Origin: UBA7672 sp965229115
GTDB lineage: Bacteria > Pseudomonadota > Alphaproteobacteria > Caulobacterales > Hyphomonadaceae
Assembly: GCA_965229115.1 (NCBI GenBank)
Contig: CBDDIR010000003.1
Location: 3,782,001-3,846,000 of the forward strand
Length of the DNA stretch: 64,000 bases
Direction of reading: 5' to 3'
Below are positions 43,095 through 51,512 of this stretch, one piece after another. The position numbers and the translations under genes were made by a program. Under the pieces are notes generated by a model. It did no database searches and was not told the origin of the DNA. It worked only from the letters and a program-made list of their open reading frames with translations. Position 1 is the first letter of the stretch; each line of letters begins with the position of its first letter.

Positions 43095-44784
43095 TCGCCC
43101 CCTTCAGATTGAAGAGTTCGTCGCCACGGCTACGGGCCGTGTCCGCTGTCGTTTCGGCTGCGTTGAGTTCAGCTTCTTCCGCATCGAGCGCCGCTGCACG
43201 GGCCGCCAGCGCATCTTCCAGCGCCTGCGGCTCGACCCAGCCGGCCGCCACGCGCGCCTTCAGGATGAACAGTTCCGCGTCTTCGCGGTTCATCTCGCCC
43301 TTGACCAGCAGGCCCGGCACGAATTTCGGCTTGCCATCCGGACCCGGCTCTTTCCAGCCGACCAGATCGTCCGGCACGAGGCCCGCGAGATCGTCGATCG
43401 TCTTGACGTCGTTCTCGCCGAACTTCACGGCCATTTGCGGCGTCACGCCTTCCATGTCCGCAACTTCGTCGACAACGCCCAGTTCCTTGCGACGGGCAAC
43501 CAGTTCCGCCGTCAGCTTCTCGAGGTATTCGCGCGCACGCTCCTGCAGCTCGCCCGCAACTTCCTCGTCGAAGCCTTCGATCGAGGCGAGGCCGTCGATC
43601 TCGACATAGGCGATCTCTTCCACGGTCTCGAAGCCTTCCGAAGCCAGCAGCTGGGCCAGCGTTTCGTCGGCATCCAGGGCTTTCTGGAACAGGTCGGTGC
43701 GTTCCTTGAACTCGCGCTGACGACGTTCCGAGTCAGCCGACTCCGTCATCAGGTCGATCTGCCAACCGGTCAGCTGCGAAGCGAGGCGCACGTTCTGGCC
43801 GCGGCGACCGATCGCCAGCGGGAACTGGCTCTCTTCCACGACCACCTCAACGCGGCCCTCTTCCTCGTCGATCACGACCTTCGAGACTTCAGCCGGCTGC
43901 AGCGCGTTGACGATGAACGTCGCGTCGTCGCCCGACCACGGAATGATGTCGATCTTCTCGCCGCCGAGTTCCGACACGACCGCCTGCACGCGCGCACCGC
44001 GCATACCGACGCACGCGCCGACCGGGTCGATCGAACCATCATGGCTGTAAACGCCGATCTTGGCGCGCGAACCCGGGTCACGGGCGCAGGCCTTGATCTC
44101 GATCACGCCTTCATAAACCTCAGGAACTTCCTGGGCGAACAGCGCGATCATGAAGCTCGGGTGCGAGCGCGACAGGAAGATCTGCGGGCCCTTGGCTTCC
44201 GAGGAAACCTTGTAGAGGTACGAACGGACGCGGTCGCCCGTGTTGAAGTTCTCGCGCGGAATGCCGTCATTGCGACGGATCACGCCTTCGGCCTTGCCGA
44301 GGTCGACGATCACATGGCCGTACTCGACGCGCTTCACCGTGCCGTTGATGATCTCGCCAACGCGGTCCTTGAAGTCGTTGTACTGGCGGTGACGCTCAGC
44401 TTCGCGAACCTTGCCCGTGATGACCTGTTTCGCCGTCTGGGCGGCAACGCGGCCGAATTCGAACGGCGGCAGTTCTTCGCGGAATTCGTTGCCGATTTCA
44501 GCGTCGGCATCCATCTTCTTGCCTTCGGCCAGCGTCAGCTGCGTGACGGGGTTCTCGACCGTCTCGACAACCGTCTGCACGCGCCACAGGCGGGTTTCGC
44601 CGCTGTCCGGATTGATCTCTGCGCGGATGTCGTGCTCCAGGCCGTAGCGCGAACGCGCGGCTTTCTGGATCGCCTCTTCCATCGCCTCAAGCACAACGCG
44701 CTTGTCGATGGATTTCTCCGTCGCGACCGCATGGGCGATCTGCAGGATTTCGAGCCTGTTTGCTGAAACTGCTCCGGTTGCCAT
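43075..44784 (-). CDS. nusA: Transcription termination/antitermination factor NusA
   Basis: A 569-residue NusA with an N-terminal RNA polymerase-binding domain (to about 130), S1 domain (about 133-200, GEIINGTVKRVEYGHVIVDLGKAEGVI) and two KH domains (to about 345, GACVGMRGARVQAVVSELGGEKIDII and AIGRRGQNVRLASQLTG). A C-terminal helical region with AR repeats follows (ASEGFETVEEIAYVEIDGLASIEGFDEEVAGEL). It controls pausing, termination and antitermination. It lies 3 bp after rimP and overlaps ylxR by 20 bp, so translational coupling is likely. Confidence 0.96.
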   Translation of the reverse strand: MATGAVSANRLEILQIAHAVATEKSIDKRVVLEAMEEAIQKAARSRYGLEHDIRAEINPDSGETRLWRVQTVVETVENPVTQLTLAEGKKMDADAEIGNEFREELPPFEFGRVAAQTAKQVITGKVREAERHRQYNDFKDRVGEIINGTVKRVEYGHVIVDLGKAEGVIRRNDGIPRENFNTGDRVRSYLYKVSSEAKGPQIFLSRSHPSFMIALFAQEVPEVYEGVIEIKACARDPGSRAKIGVYSHDGSIDPVGACVGMRGARVQAVVSELGGEKIDIIPWSGDDATFIVNALQPAEVSKVVIDEEEGRVEVVVEESQFPLAIGRRGQNVRLASQLTGWQIDLMTESADSERRQREFKERTDLFQKALDADETLAQLLASEGFETVEEIAYVEIDGLASIEGFDEEVAGELQERAREYLEKLTAELVARRKELGVVDEVADMEGVTPQMAVKFGENDVKTIDDLAGLVPDDLVGWKEPGPDGKPKFVPGLLVKGEMNREDAELFILKARVAAGWVEPQALEDALAARAAALDAEEAELNAAETTADTARSRGDELFNLKGANASSDQ

Positions 44785-44787
44785 TCC

Positions 44788-45465
44788 CTACTCCTTGGCG
44801 CCTTTAGTCGTGTTGTCCGACGCATCGTCTTCGTCTGCGTCGAAATCCTCGTCTTCGAATTCTTCGTCGTCATCGACGTCGACATCGTCGAAATCCTCAC
44901 CCAGCTCTTCGCCGAGCAGTTCGACATCATCCTCGTCGTCTTCTTCCTCGATGTCAGACGGCGCCTGGCCCTTGGCGCGCGCCGCCTGGATCAATTTCTC
45001 GGTCAGCACCATCACTGCCCGCGTCATGTCGGCGACGGCCAGCTTCGCCTGGCCGCCATCCTTCAGGTCGAGCTCAACGACGCCGTCCGTCTCGCTCACG
45101 ATCGAGCCATGGAAACGCTTGCGGCCATCCGCGCCCGGCGTGCCCAGCTCGACGCGCACCTCATGGCCGATCCATTTGGCGAAATCGCCAACGCGGGTCA
45201 GCGGGCGGTCGATGCCCGGCGAGGACACTTCGAGATGGTATTCGCTGGTGATCGGGTCTTCCGTCTCCAGCACCGGCGAGATCGCACGCGACAGCTTCGC
45301 GCAACGCGCCACCGTCATTGTGCCGTCCGGCAGCTCCGCCATGATCTGCAGCGTCGGCGTCTGAGAGCCGACGACACGCACCCGCACAATGTCGAGGCCA
45401 AGGCCGGTCGCCACGGGCTCGATCATGTCGAGAATACGTATTTCAAGTTCGCTCTGAGCCCGCAT
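44788..45465 (-). CDS. rimP: Ribosome maturation factor RimP with an acidic tail
   Basis: A 225-residue RimP (16S/30S assembly). The core (about 1-165) shows MIEPVATGLGLDIVRVRVVG, YHLEVSSPGIDRPLTRVGDF and GSIVSETDGVVELDLKDG. Residues 171-217 are extraordinarily acidic, with runs such as EEEDDEDDVELLGEELGED and DVDVDDDEEFEDEDFDADED, and make the protein longer than the usual 150-180 residues. The ATG at 45465 is chosen over a longer in-frame start because the family N-terminus begins there. It is the first gene of the rimP-nusA-ylxR-infB operon. Confidence 0.92.
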   Translation of the reverse strand: MRAQSELEIRILDMIEPVATGLGLDIVRVRVVGSQTPTLQIMAELPDGTMTVARCAKLSRAISPVLETEDPITSEYHLEVSSPGIDRPLTRVGDFAKWIGHEVRVELGTPGADGRKRFHGSIVSETDGVVELDLKDGGQAKLAVADMTRAVMVLTEKLIQAARAKGQAPSDIEEEDDEDDVELLGEELGEDFDDVDVDDDEEFEDEDFDADEDDASDNTTKGAKE

Positions 45466-45512
45466 GAAGCGGCATAATCCTTGATTTCTAGTCGTTTTTC
45501 CCAGCCCAAACG

Positions 45513-45548
45513 CGAAGCGGCGGCCCAGTTCCCGGGGCCGCCGCTTCG
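45513..45548. terminator. 14-bp perfect hairpin upstream of rimP
   Basis: The arms (45513-45526 and 45535-45548) pair perfectly over 14 bp, with an 8-base loop. On the minus strand TTTGGG and then GGGAAAAA follow at a distance, so it may terminate the PHP gene upstream. It lies 48 bases before the rimP start, so a role in the rimP leader is also possible. Confidence 0.6.
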
Positions 45549-45640
45549 ATGTGAGAACTAGTTCGAGGGCGCATATAGGCGCGAAAACCGGCCCTGTCGA
45601 GGGGCCAATCCCCTCGACAGCCTTAACCAGCAAATCCCGC

Positions 45641-47086
45641 CTACCGCCCCTTCAGGAAGATCGGGTTCGAATAGAACCACAGATCGCTCCACGGATCTTC
45701 GCCCAGCGGGTCGAGCGTAGGCTCCAGCTCGGCCGTGTTCGTCCCCCGCACGCGGATATAGCTCGCCGCGCCGACGCCCTTCAGCACGTAGGTGAGCGTG
45801 ATCACCTCGCCCTCGCGCTTCCAATCAGCCGCGGTAAACCGCTTCACCACGCGCGCCGACGGATTGCGATCCACCGTCGGATCGGCCAGCGGCCCGGTCA
45901 CATCCCCGGCAATCAGGTCGATCCGCGCCACCTCCGGCGACTTGCCGCCATGGTTCTTGCCCGCAGGATCGCGCACGCGGATCGTCACCGTGACATCCCG
46001 CGCCGATCCAAGCTGCAACTCGCCGCCAATGTTCGCCGAAGCCCCGCCCGCACGCGCCGTCAGGTCCAGCTCTGAGATCAGGTCGCCCGTCACCACAAAG
46101 ATCCGGCCAGCCCGCAGGCCCGCCAGCACGTCGTCATAGTCCTTGTGGGCGTAAACATAGGTCTTCGAATACTCGCCCGGCCAGAAGTCCGAGCCGCCAT
46201 CTTTCCAGTGCCGGTGCGAGTCCGACGTCGACGTCACCCACCAGTGCCGCCCCTCGCCCAGCATTGAATCCCAGAACCCGCCAACCTTGGCCGTCATGGC
46301 GTCGAACCCGCCCATCGTCGGCGCGTCGTCATACCCACCACGCTCGCCCTTCGGGTCGATCGTCCCGTCCTTGTTGATCGCGCCCGCCTGGTGCCCCGGC
46401 GCGCCCTCCATGCCGATCGCAACATTCGGCGCCGTGTTGTTCCACCCGCGCAGCTCCGCCGGCGTATCCTGCCCATAGCCGCCCGGCACGGTCGCCGAAC
46501 GCGAAGGATGGTTCGCAATCACCACCGGCGGCGCATCGATCCCGCGCATATAGTTCAGCGCCTCGATCATCCGCGGCTCGGTGTTCCAGCTCGGATCGGC
46601 CGGCCACGGCTCACGCTTCGAGAACTTCGACTCGATATCGCGCAGCGCCTCGCGCTCGCCCGCCGTATGCGGAATGATCATGCTGGAGTGATCCGCGCCC
46701 GGCGTGTCGAACTCCATGCCGTAGAACTGGATCAGGTCCGCCACCTGCTCGCGCGCGATCTGCAGGTCGGGATACGCCTTCTCGTAGGTGAGCTTCGAAT
46801 GGTTCGGTCCGCCATGGTCCGTCGCCACCATCCACGACAGCCCATGCTCGCGCGCCATCAGCGCATTGACCGTGATGTCGTAGATCGCGTCCCCGGCAAT
46901 GATCGGCTCCGGCGCCGCTCCGGGATTGGCCGGATCATTCTTCCAGCCAACGCTGTACTTGCTGTGCACATGGTGATCGCCCGCCAGCCATGTGCGCCCG
47001 CTTTCACCCTGCTGCTCCGGTCCAGTCGCACACGCGCCAAGCGCCAGCAAAACCGCCAAAACACCACCGATCCGAACCGACATCAT
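45641..47086 (-). CDS. PHP-type metallophosphoesterase lipoprotein
   Basis: A 481-residue lipoprotein (lipobox LGAC). The motif LAGDHHVHSKYS and later VATDHGGPNHSK, PPVVIANHPSRSA and WVTSTSDSHRHW contain the histidines and aspartates expected of a PHP (polymerase and histidinol phosphatase) metal site. The C-terminal 130 residues form a beta-rich domain. Usual roles are phosphoesterase or nucleotidase; here it should work in the periplasm. I take the first of two adjacent ATGs (47086). It is divergent from the serine hydrolase at 47245. Confidence 0.87.
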   Translation of the reverse strand: MMSVRIGGVLAVLLALGACATGPEQQGESGRTWLAGDHHVHSKYSVGWKNDPANPGAAPEPIIAGDAIYDITVNALMAREHGLSWMVATDHGGPNHSKLTYEKAYPDLQIAREQVADLIQFYGMEFDTPGADHSSMIIPHTAGEREALRDIESKFSKREPWPADPSWNTEPRMIEALNYMRGIDAPPVVIANHPSRSATVPGGYGQDTPAELRGWNNTAPNVAIGMEGAPGHQAGAINKDGTIDPKGERGGYDDAPTMGGFDAMTAKVGGFWDSMLGEGRHWWVTSTSDSHRHWKDGGSDFWPGEYSKTYVYAHKDYDDVLAGLRAGRIFVVTGDLISELDLTARAGGASANIGGELQLGSARDVTVTIRVRDPAGKNHGGKSPEVARIDLIAGDVTGPLADPTVDRNPSARVVKRFTAADWKREGEVITLTYVLKGVGAASYIRVRGTNTAELEPTLDPLGEDPWSDLWFYSNPIFLKGR

Positions 47087-47244
47087 CACCGCCCGCAATT
47101 GCACGCCGCAGTCTCTAAGCCTCCCACATGACACATCTGTATCAGCGCCCAGCGCATGTCGTCGCGGCCAGGCTTATTGCCGCCCGCTTTTGCGTTCCCC
47201 CGCATTGCGCTATTCAGCTGCTAACAAACATCGGGGAACGCCAC

Positions 47245-48606
47245 ATGAAACGCCAACTCTTCGCCGCAGCGTCTGCTGCGATACTCGCACTCGCCGTCGC
47301 CTGCTCGCCGGAAGCACCCAAGACCGAAGTCGCAGCCCCCGCGCCGGCGGCGCCCGCCGCTGCTGATCCGGCCCAGACTTCGCTCACCATGGCCGCCGAT
47401 CCCGCAGCCCTCGGCTTCGACGCTACTGCCTTCGCCAAGGCCAAGTCCGACCTCGAAGCCGAAGTCAAAGCCGGCCGCATCCCGGGCGCCGTCTTCCTCG
47501 TCGCCAAGGGCGGCCAGGTCGTCAACGTCACCACCGTCGGCACCGAAGGCCCGGGTGACGCTGACCCGATGACGCCCGAAACCATCTTCCGCATCTACTC
47601 GATGACCAAGCCGATCGTCTCCGTCGCCACCATGCAGCTGGTGGAGGAAGGCAAGATCGCGCTCGAAGATCCGATCTCGAAATACATCCCCGAATTCGCC
47701 AGCCCGAAAGTGCTGGAGAAGGATGGCAAGACCACCCGCCCCGCCACCCGCGAGATCACCGTGCGCGACCTGCTCAGCCACGAGTCCGGCCTCATCTACG
47801 GCGTCTTCGCAGCGCCCGAAGATCCGCTCGGCAAGCTCTACATGGCCGCCGGCGACACGCGCTTCGACTTCACCGCGCTCGACCTCGCCAAGGCCATCGC
47901 CGCCCTCCCGCTGAAGGCAGATCCCGGCTCCGCCTGGAACTACTCGCGCTCCACCGACGTCCTCGGCGCCGTCATCGAGATCGCCTCCGGCAAGAAGCTC
48001 GACGCCCTGCTGAACGAGAAGATTTTCACACCCCTCGGCATGGACGACACGCACTTCTATCTCGAAGCCGACGAAGCCAGCCGCCTCGCCGAAGGCCCCA
48101 CCACGCTCAAGACCGCCCTCTCCACCCCGAAAGTCGTGCAGCCCATGCTGTCGGGCGGCGGCGGCCTCTCCTCGACCACGGAAGACTATTTCCGCTTCGT
48201 CGAAATGCTGCGCGGCAAGGGCGAATACCGCGGCATCCGCCTCATCAAGCCTGAAACGCTCGACGCCATGCTCGTCGACCAGATCGGCCCGAACGTCGAC
48301 CGCACCAACTGGTTCTACGGCAAGCTCGGCGGCTTCGGTCTCGGCTTCGGCCTCCTGCCCATCGACCTCGCCGATCCGAGCAAGGGCAACGTCTTCTCGT
48401 GGTCCGGCTATGCCGGCACCAACATGTGGGTCGACCCGAAGAACGACATCACCACGATCTTCATGATCCAGACCAACGAAGCGCCCACCGACTATCCGGT
48501 GAAGATGCGCCAGTGGGTCTATGGCGGCTACAAGGATCCAACCGCTGCAGCAGCCCCGGCCGCCGCTCCCGCTGCAACACCAGCAGCGCCCGCCGCACCG
48601 CACTAA
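47245..48606 (+). CDS. Lipoprotein serine hydrolase of the beta-lactamase/esterase fold (family VIII-like)
   Basis: A 453-residue lipoprotein (lipobox AVAC, Cys20) with an Ala/Pro-rich linker, then the serine beta-lactamase fold. Motifs are FRIYSMTKP (Ser119-x-x-Lys122), WNYSRSTDVLG for the tyrosine motif, and FSWSGYAGTNMWVDP, where W-x-G stands in place of K/H-T-G. This pattern is that of EstB-like carboxylesterases rather than class C beta-lactamases. GGGGAA lies before the ATG at 47245. It ends with an Ala/Pro-rich tail and a strong terminator follows. Confidence 0.9.
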   Translation: MKRQLFAAASAAILALAVACSPEAPKTEVAAPAPAAPAAADPAQTSLTMAADPAALGFDATAFAKAKSDLEAEVKAGRIPGAVFLVAKGGQVVNVTTVGTEGPGDADPMTPETIFRIYSMTKPIVSVATMQLVEEGKIALEDPISKYIPEFASPKVLEKDGKTTRPATREITVRDLLSHESGLIYGVFAAPEDPLGKLYMAAGDTRFDFTALDLAKAIAALPLKADPGSAWNYSRSTDVLGAVIEIASGKKLDALLNEKIFTPLGMDDTHFYLEADEASRLAEGPTTLKTALSTPKVVQPMLSGGGGLSSTTEDYFRFVEMLRGKGEYRGIRLIKPETLDAMLVDQIGPNVDRTNWFYGKLGGFGLGFGLLPIDLADPSKGNVFSWSGYAGTNMWVDPKNDITTIFMIQTNEAPTDYPVKMRQWVYGGYKDPTAAAAPAAAPAATPAAPAAPH

Positions 48607-48629
48607 CTTCTACTGAGAGAGACAACCGA

Positions 48630-48661
48630 CAGGCCCGGCCCCAAAGCCGGGCCTGTTTCGT
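48630..48661 (+). terminator. Strong intrinsic terminator after the serine hydrolase
   Basis: A 10-bp perfect stem (CAGGCCCGGC with GCCGGGCCTG), 6-base loop, then TTTCGTTT. It begins 24 bases past the stop at 48606 and also ends at the stop of the convergent TetR gene. Confidence 0.8.
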
Positions 48662-49291
48662 TTACTGCGCCAGCGCCTTCAGCACGCTCTCCACCAGCCG
48701 CCGCGAATACGCCTCCGGCACCGGCCCGCGCATCGCGATCAACCGATGCCAGATCGGCCCGAACAAAAGCTCCGTCGCCAGATCAATATCCCAGTCGCGC
48801 CGCACCGTGCCCTTCAGCGCTTCCGCCGCCAGGATATGGCGCAGCGGCACCTTCACGCTCTCCGAGAACCACCCGCGGAATGTCTCCCCCGCCTCGCTGT
48901 CATCCGCCGCCGCCAGCAGCGCCCCGCGCCACGCATGCGCGCCATCCCCCGTCCGCACAGCCAGCAGCATCGGCTCGATCAACGCCGCGATCTTGTCCCG
49001 CACATCCGCATTGGCCGCCAACGGAGCCGGCTTGGCCGTCAGCGTCGCCAGCGCCGCATCCACCGCCAGGCACGCCGCCGACTTCCACCAGCGATAGATC
49101 GTCTGCTTGGAAGCCTTCGCATTCTTCGCCACGCGGTCCACGGAAAACCCGCGCCACCCATGCTCCGACAATTCCGTATAAGCAGCTACCAGCACAGCAT
49201 TCGTCGACGCTTCGCTGCGCCGTGGTCCGACGCGGCGTTTCTCGCCCTCGTCGGTTCCGCCAGGAATGGAAGTCTCGTCGTCTTCAGCCAT
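48662..49291 (-). CDS. TetR/AcrR-family transcriptional regulator
   Basis: A 209-residue regulator with a charged N-terminus, then the HTH (GFSVDRVAKNAKASKQTIYRWWKSAACLAVDA, about 48-79) and a C-terminal ligand domain (LLFGPIWHRLIAMRG). The C-terminal motif resembles that in the TetR at 34807 (FLVGPLYWRLIVLRE), so they are from the same TetR_C subgroup. It is divergent from the beta-carbonic anhydrase gene across 154 bp and convergent with the serine hydrolase. The target and ligand are unknown. Confidence 0.9.
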   Translation of the reverse strand: MAEDDETSIPGGTDEGEKRRVGPRRSEASTNAVLVAAYTELSEHGWRGFSVDRVAKNAKASKQTIYRWWKSAACLAVDAALATLTAKPAPLAANADVRDKIAALIEPMLLAVRTGDGAHAWRGALLAAADDSEAGETFRGWFSESVKVPLRHILAAEALKGTVRRDWDIDLATELLFGPIWHRLIAMRGPVPEAYSRRLVESVLKALAQ

Positions 49292-49445
49292 GATGGCCTC
49301 GGCTATGCAGCGAACGTCGAGGTCTAACTGGGAGGTCTAACGGAACTGTTCGTTCCTTGTCTGACACGCCCCCATCCCAAGTCAATCACTGGGGTAACCA
49401 AGAGTGTTTGCAACCGCCTCCGATCTTCGCTAGCGACACGCCACG

Positions 49446-50123
49446 ATGATCGAATTCGCAGACGACGCCCAGGATCTGATCAACGGCTACCGCCGTTTCC
49501 GCGCGAACCGCTATCGCGAGGCGCGTGACCTCTTCCGCCGCCTGCGCGACGGACAGGAGCCGGCGACCATGATCATCGCCTGCGCCGACAGCCGCGCCGA
49601 CCCCGCCATGATCTTCGACGCCGCCCCCGGTGAACTGTTCACCGTGCGCAACGTCGCCGCCCTCGTGCCGCCCTATGACGAATCCGGCGGCCTGCACGGC
49701 GTCTCCGCCGCGCTCGAATTCGCGGTCCGCCACCTGAAAGTGAAACAGATCGTCGTCATGGGCCATGGCGGTTGCGGCGGCATCGCCGCCTCCCTCGCCG
49801 CCGCCGCTGATCGCCCCGTCGGCCGCTTCATCGCCCCCTGGGTCGAAATCGCCGCCGACGCACGCGACGCCGTCCTGCGCGATGAAAGCATTCCGCGCTC
49901 CAACTGGCAGGAAGCCGTCGAACACGGCGCCGTCGGCCAGTCCCTGCACAACCTCCTCAGCTTCCCCTTCGTGCGTGATGCGCAGGAGAGTGGCGCGCTC
50001 AAGCTCAATGGCGCATGGTTCTCCATCGGCCGCGGCGAACTGCACTGGCGCGATCCGGAAACCGGCGCCTTCGAGGTCGTCGCTCCCGAAGATCCCGCGA
50101 CCGACCAGGACAACAAGCTCTAG
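49446..50123 (+). CDS. Beta-class carbonic anhydrase
   Basis: A 225-residue enzyme that interconverts CO2 and bicarbonate. The zinc ligands are Cys46 and the Asp48-Arg50 dyad in IIACADSRADP, and His107 and Cys110 in VMGHGGCGGI. FTVRNVAALVPPYDESGGLHGVSAALEFAV is the family middle signature. In non-photosynthetic bacteria it supplies bicarbonate for carboxylases under low CO2. It may be cotranscribed with the NTF2-like gene 26 bp downstream. Confidence 0.94.
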   Translation: MIEFADDAQDLINGYRRFRANRYREARDLFRRLRDGQEPATMIIACADSRADPAMIFDAAPGELFTVRNVAALVPPYDESGGLHGVSAALEFAVRHLKVKQIVVMGHGGCGGIAASLAAAADRPVGRFIAPWVEIAADARDAVLRDESIPRSNWQEAVEHGAVGQSLHNLLSFPFVRDAQESGALKLNGAWFSIGRGELHWRDPETGAFEVVAPEDPATDQDNKL

Positions 50124-50149
50124 CCTTCTAACTTTTGGGGGGACCCCAC

Positions 50150-50599
50150 ATGAAGCTGTCTCGCCTCGTCGCTGGCGCAATCGCCGCCATCGCGCTGCAA
50201 GCTCCCGCCCACGCGCAGGACCTCAAGGGCGACATGGAATACTTCATGTCCGAATACCTGAAAGCGTGGAACGCGCACGACGCCGCCCTCATCGTCCGCG
50301 ACTTCTACCGCCTCGAGCCCACCCACCGCTGGGCCACCGTCGCCGGCCTCCAAGCCGAGTTCGACCGCCTCAAGGCCGAAGGCTACGACCGCTCCGAAGT
50401 CCACGGCATAACCGGCTGCGTCATCGACGCCGAAAACGGCCAGGTCGAACTTCGCTTCACCCGCCTGAAAACCGACGGCTCCTTCATGCCGCCCAAGGAC
50501 CGCGTCTCCATCTACAAAGTTCACCGCTTCGAAGACGGCTGGCGCGCCACCGGCATGACCGGCCTCCCCGAAGGCGAACGCATGAAGTGCGCGGAGTAG
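50150..50599 (+). CDS. Exported NTF2-like (SnoaL-fold) protein A
   Basis: A 149-residue protein with a signal peptide (APAHAQ). The mature part contains EYLKAWNAHDAALIVRDFYR, which resembles the first helix of NTF2/SnoaL-like proteins, and later FTRLKTDGSFMPPKDRVSIYKVHRFEDGWRATG. Two cysteines (Cys90 and Cys147) sit at the same positions as in the protein at 51513-51968. No catalytic residues of a known member can be assigned. GGGGGG lies before the ATG at 50150. Confidence 0.8.
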   Translation: MKLSRLVAGAIAAIALQAPAHAQDLKGDMEYFMSEYLKAWNAHDAALIVRDFYRLEPTHRWATVAGLQAEFDRLKAEGYDRSEVHGITGCVIDAENGQVELRFTRLKTDGSFMPPKDRVSIYKVHRFEDGWRATGMTGLPEGERMKCAE

Positions 50600-51299
50600 C
50601 AGCGACTCCGTAGGGTGCATCAAAGATGCACCACGCCCACGCGCCCACAGGAGTCATTCTCGGCCCTGTGCCGAGAATGACGCCAACTGGATTCCGCGGA
50701 ATCCAGCACGCTAAGTGTAGGACAGCGATCCCCGAAAACCCAGCTTCACAACGGCATTCGCACAATCTGCTGTAGGACAGTCGCGCACGCCAAACCTCAT
50801 CCCAACTGATCTGAGCGATACTCCGCCCGCACCTGACGAAGGGAGGTCTTGGAGACGTCCAGCTCAAGACGTCAGGTCATTGGCCGGCGTGGCCGCGTGG
50901 TGTCGGGGACTCTACCGTGCCCCTTCAAGCAAGTCGGGAAGGCCTGACAAGCCGACCCGGTGAATCGAACTGCGCAGCACTGCCTCCGGGGTCACTAACC
51001 GGAGGGTCCGAGGGAGTTCTGGACCAGCTCCTCGACACGCCGAACCGATCACTGGCCACGGAGCTAAGGCCCCTGGGATTTATCCTTGGCGGTCGATTGC
51101 CAACTCCTGGATGCCATATCGGGAAGAACGGCCAAGCACGGGGCGCGTGAAGACGCGCAACAGCTGCAGCGATGCAGCACAGGCACTACCCACGGCGTAT
51201 CTACACGCGCCCCGCTCCCTCTTGAGAGAGACGAACACAAGCATCCCGCAGGACATCGGTCCGTGCGAACGAGATTTGCTGTTTGAAAACACACCCACC

Positions 51300-51406
51300 G
51301 CTTGTCATCCCGGAAGCGCGCAGCGCTATCCGGGACCCATTGTGAGAGCACCACGGCAGATGAATGGTTCCCGGCTCTCCGCTTCGCTACGGCCGGGATG
51401 ACAAGC
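51300..51406. repeat. Composite palindromic repeat (GTCATCCCGG type)
   Basis: The ends, GCTTGTCATCCCGG and CCGGGATGACAAGC, are perfect 14-bp inverted repeats. Inside lie two further hairpins, CCCGGA...TCCGGG (51309-51334) and CCCGGC...GCCGGG (51370-51397), joined by CCATT...AATGG. I recognise the GTCATCCCGG core as a common dispersed intergenic element in alphaproteobacteria, a REP- or MITE-like sequence. Confidence 0.8.
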
Positions 51407-51433
51407 TGAGATGTGCGCGACTGAGGGGAATTG

Positions 51434-51486
51434 CCTCCATCAGTGCGCAGCACTGGGGGAGGTGGATCGCTCGCCCTTGCGAGCGA
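51434..51486. repeat. Double-hairpin palindromic repeat
   Basis: Two adjacent hairpins: CCTCCatCAGTGC-GCA-GCACTGggGGAGG (51434-51462) and TCGCTCGC-CCTT-GCGAGCGA (51467-51486, perfect). This chain of CCTCC, CAGTGC and CGCTCGC arms resembles dispersed repeats seen between genes in sphingomonads and Caulobacterales; the comparison is from memory. Confidence 0.65.
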
Positions 51487-51512
51487 GACGGAGGGGGCGG
51501 TTGCTAAGCGCC

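Larger units (their letters stand above)
50600..51512. other. 913-bp non-coding gap with repeats and possible structured RNA
   Basis: Both flanking genes end here, so no promoter is expected. I find short inverted repeats: GGTGCATC-AAA-GATGCACC (50614-50632), GTCATTCTCGGC with GCCGAGAATGAC (50653-50681) and CTGGATTCCG with its complement (50687-50706). CTGTAGGACAG-like sites are at 50715-50725 and 50770-50780. From 50831 to about 51103 several stems can be drawn, the best being 50831-50838 with 50870-50877. The longest frames here have no recognisable protein signal. An unidentified RNA is possible; I did not match it to RNase P, tmRNA, SRP or 6S RNA. Confidence 0.5.

Noticed and set aside
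50960..50985. Minus-strand GTTCGATTC resembling a tRNA or tmRNA T-loop
   Set aside because: The flanking bases do not pair as a T-stem, and no acceptor stem, anticodon arm or tag sequence can be found around it.
50831..51180. RNase P RNA, tmRNA, SRP RNA or 6S RNA in the gap
   Set aside because: The conserved cores (GAGGAAAGTCC of RNase P, GGAAGCAGC of SRP, a tmRNA tag frame) are absent.
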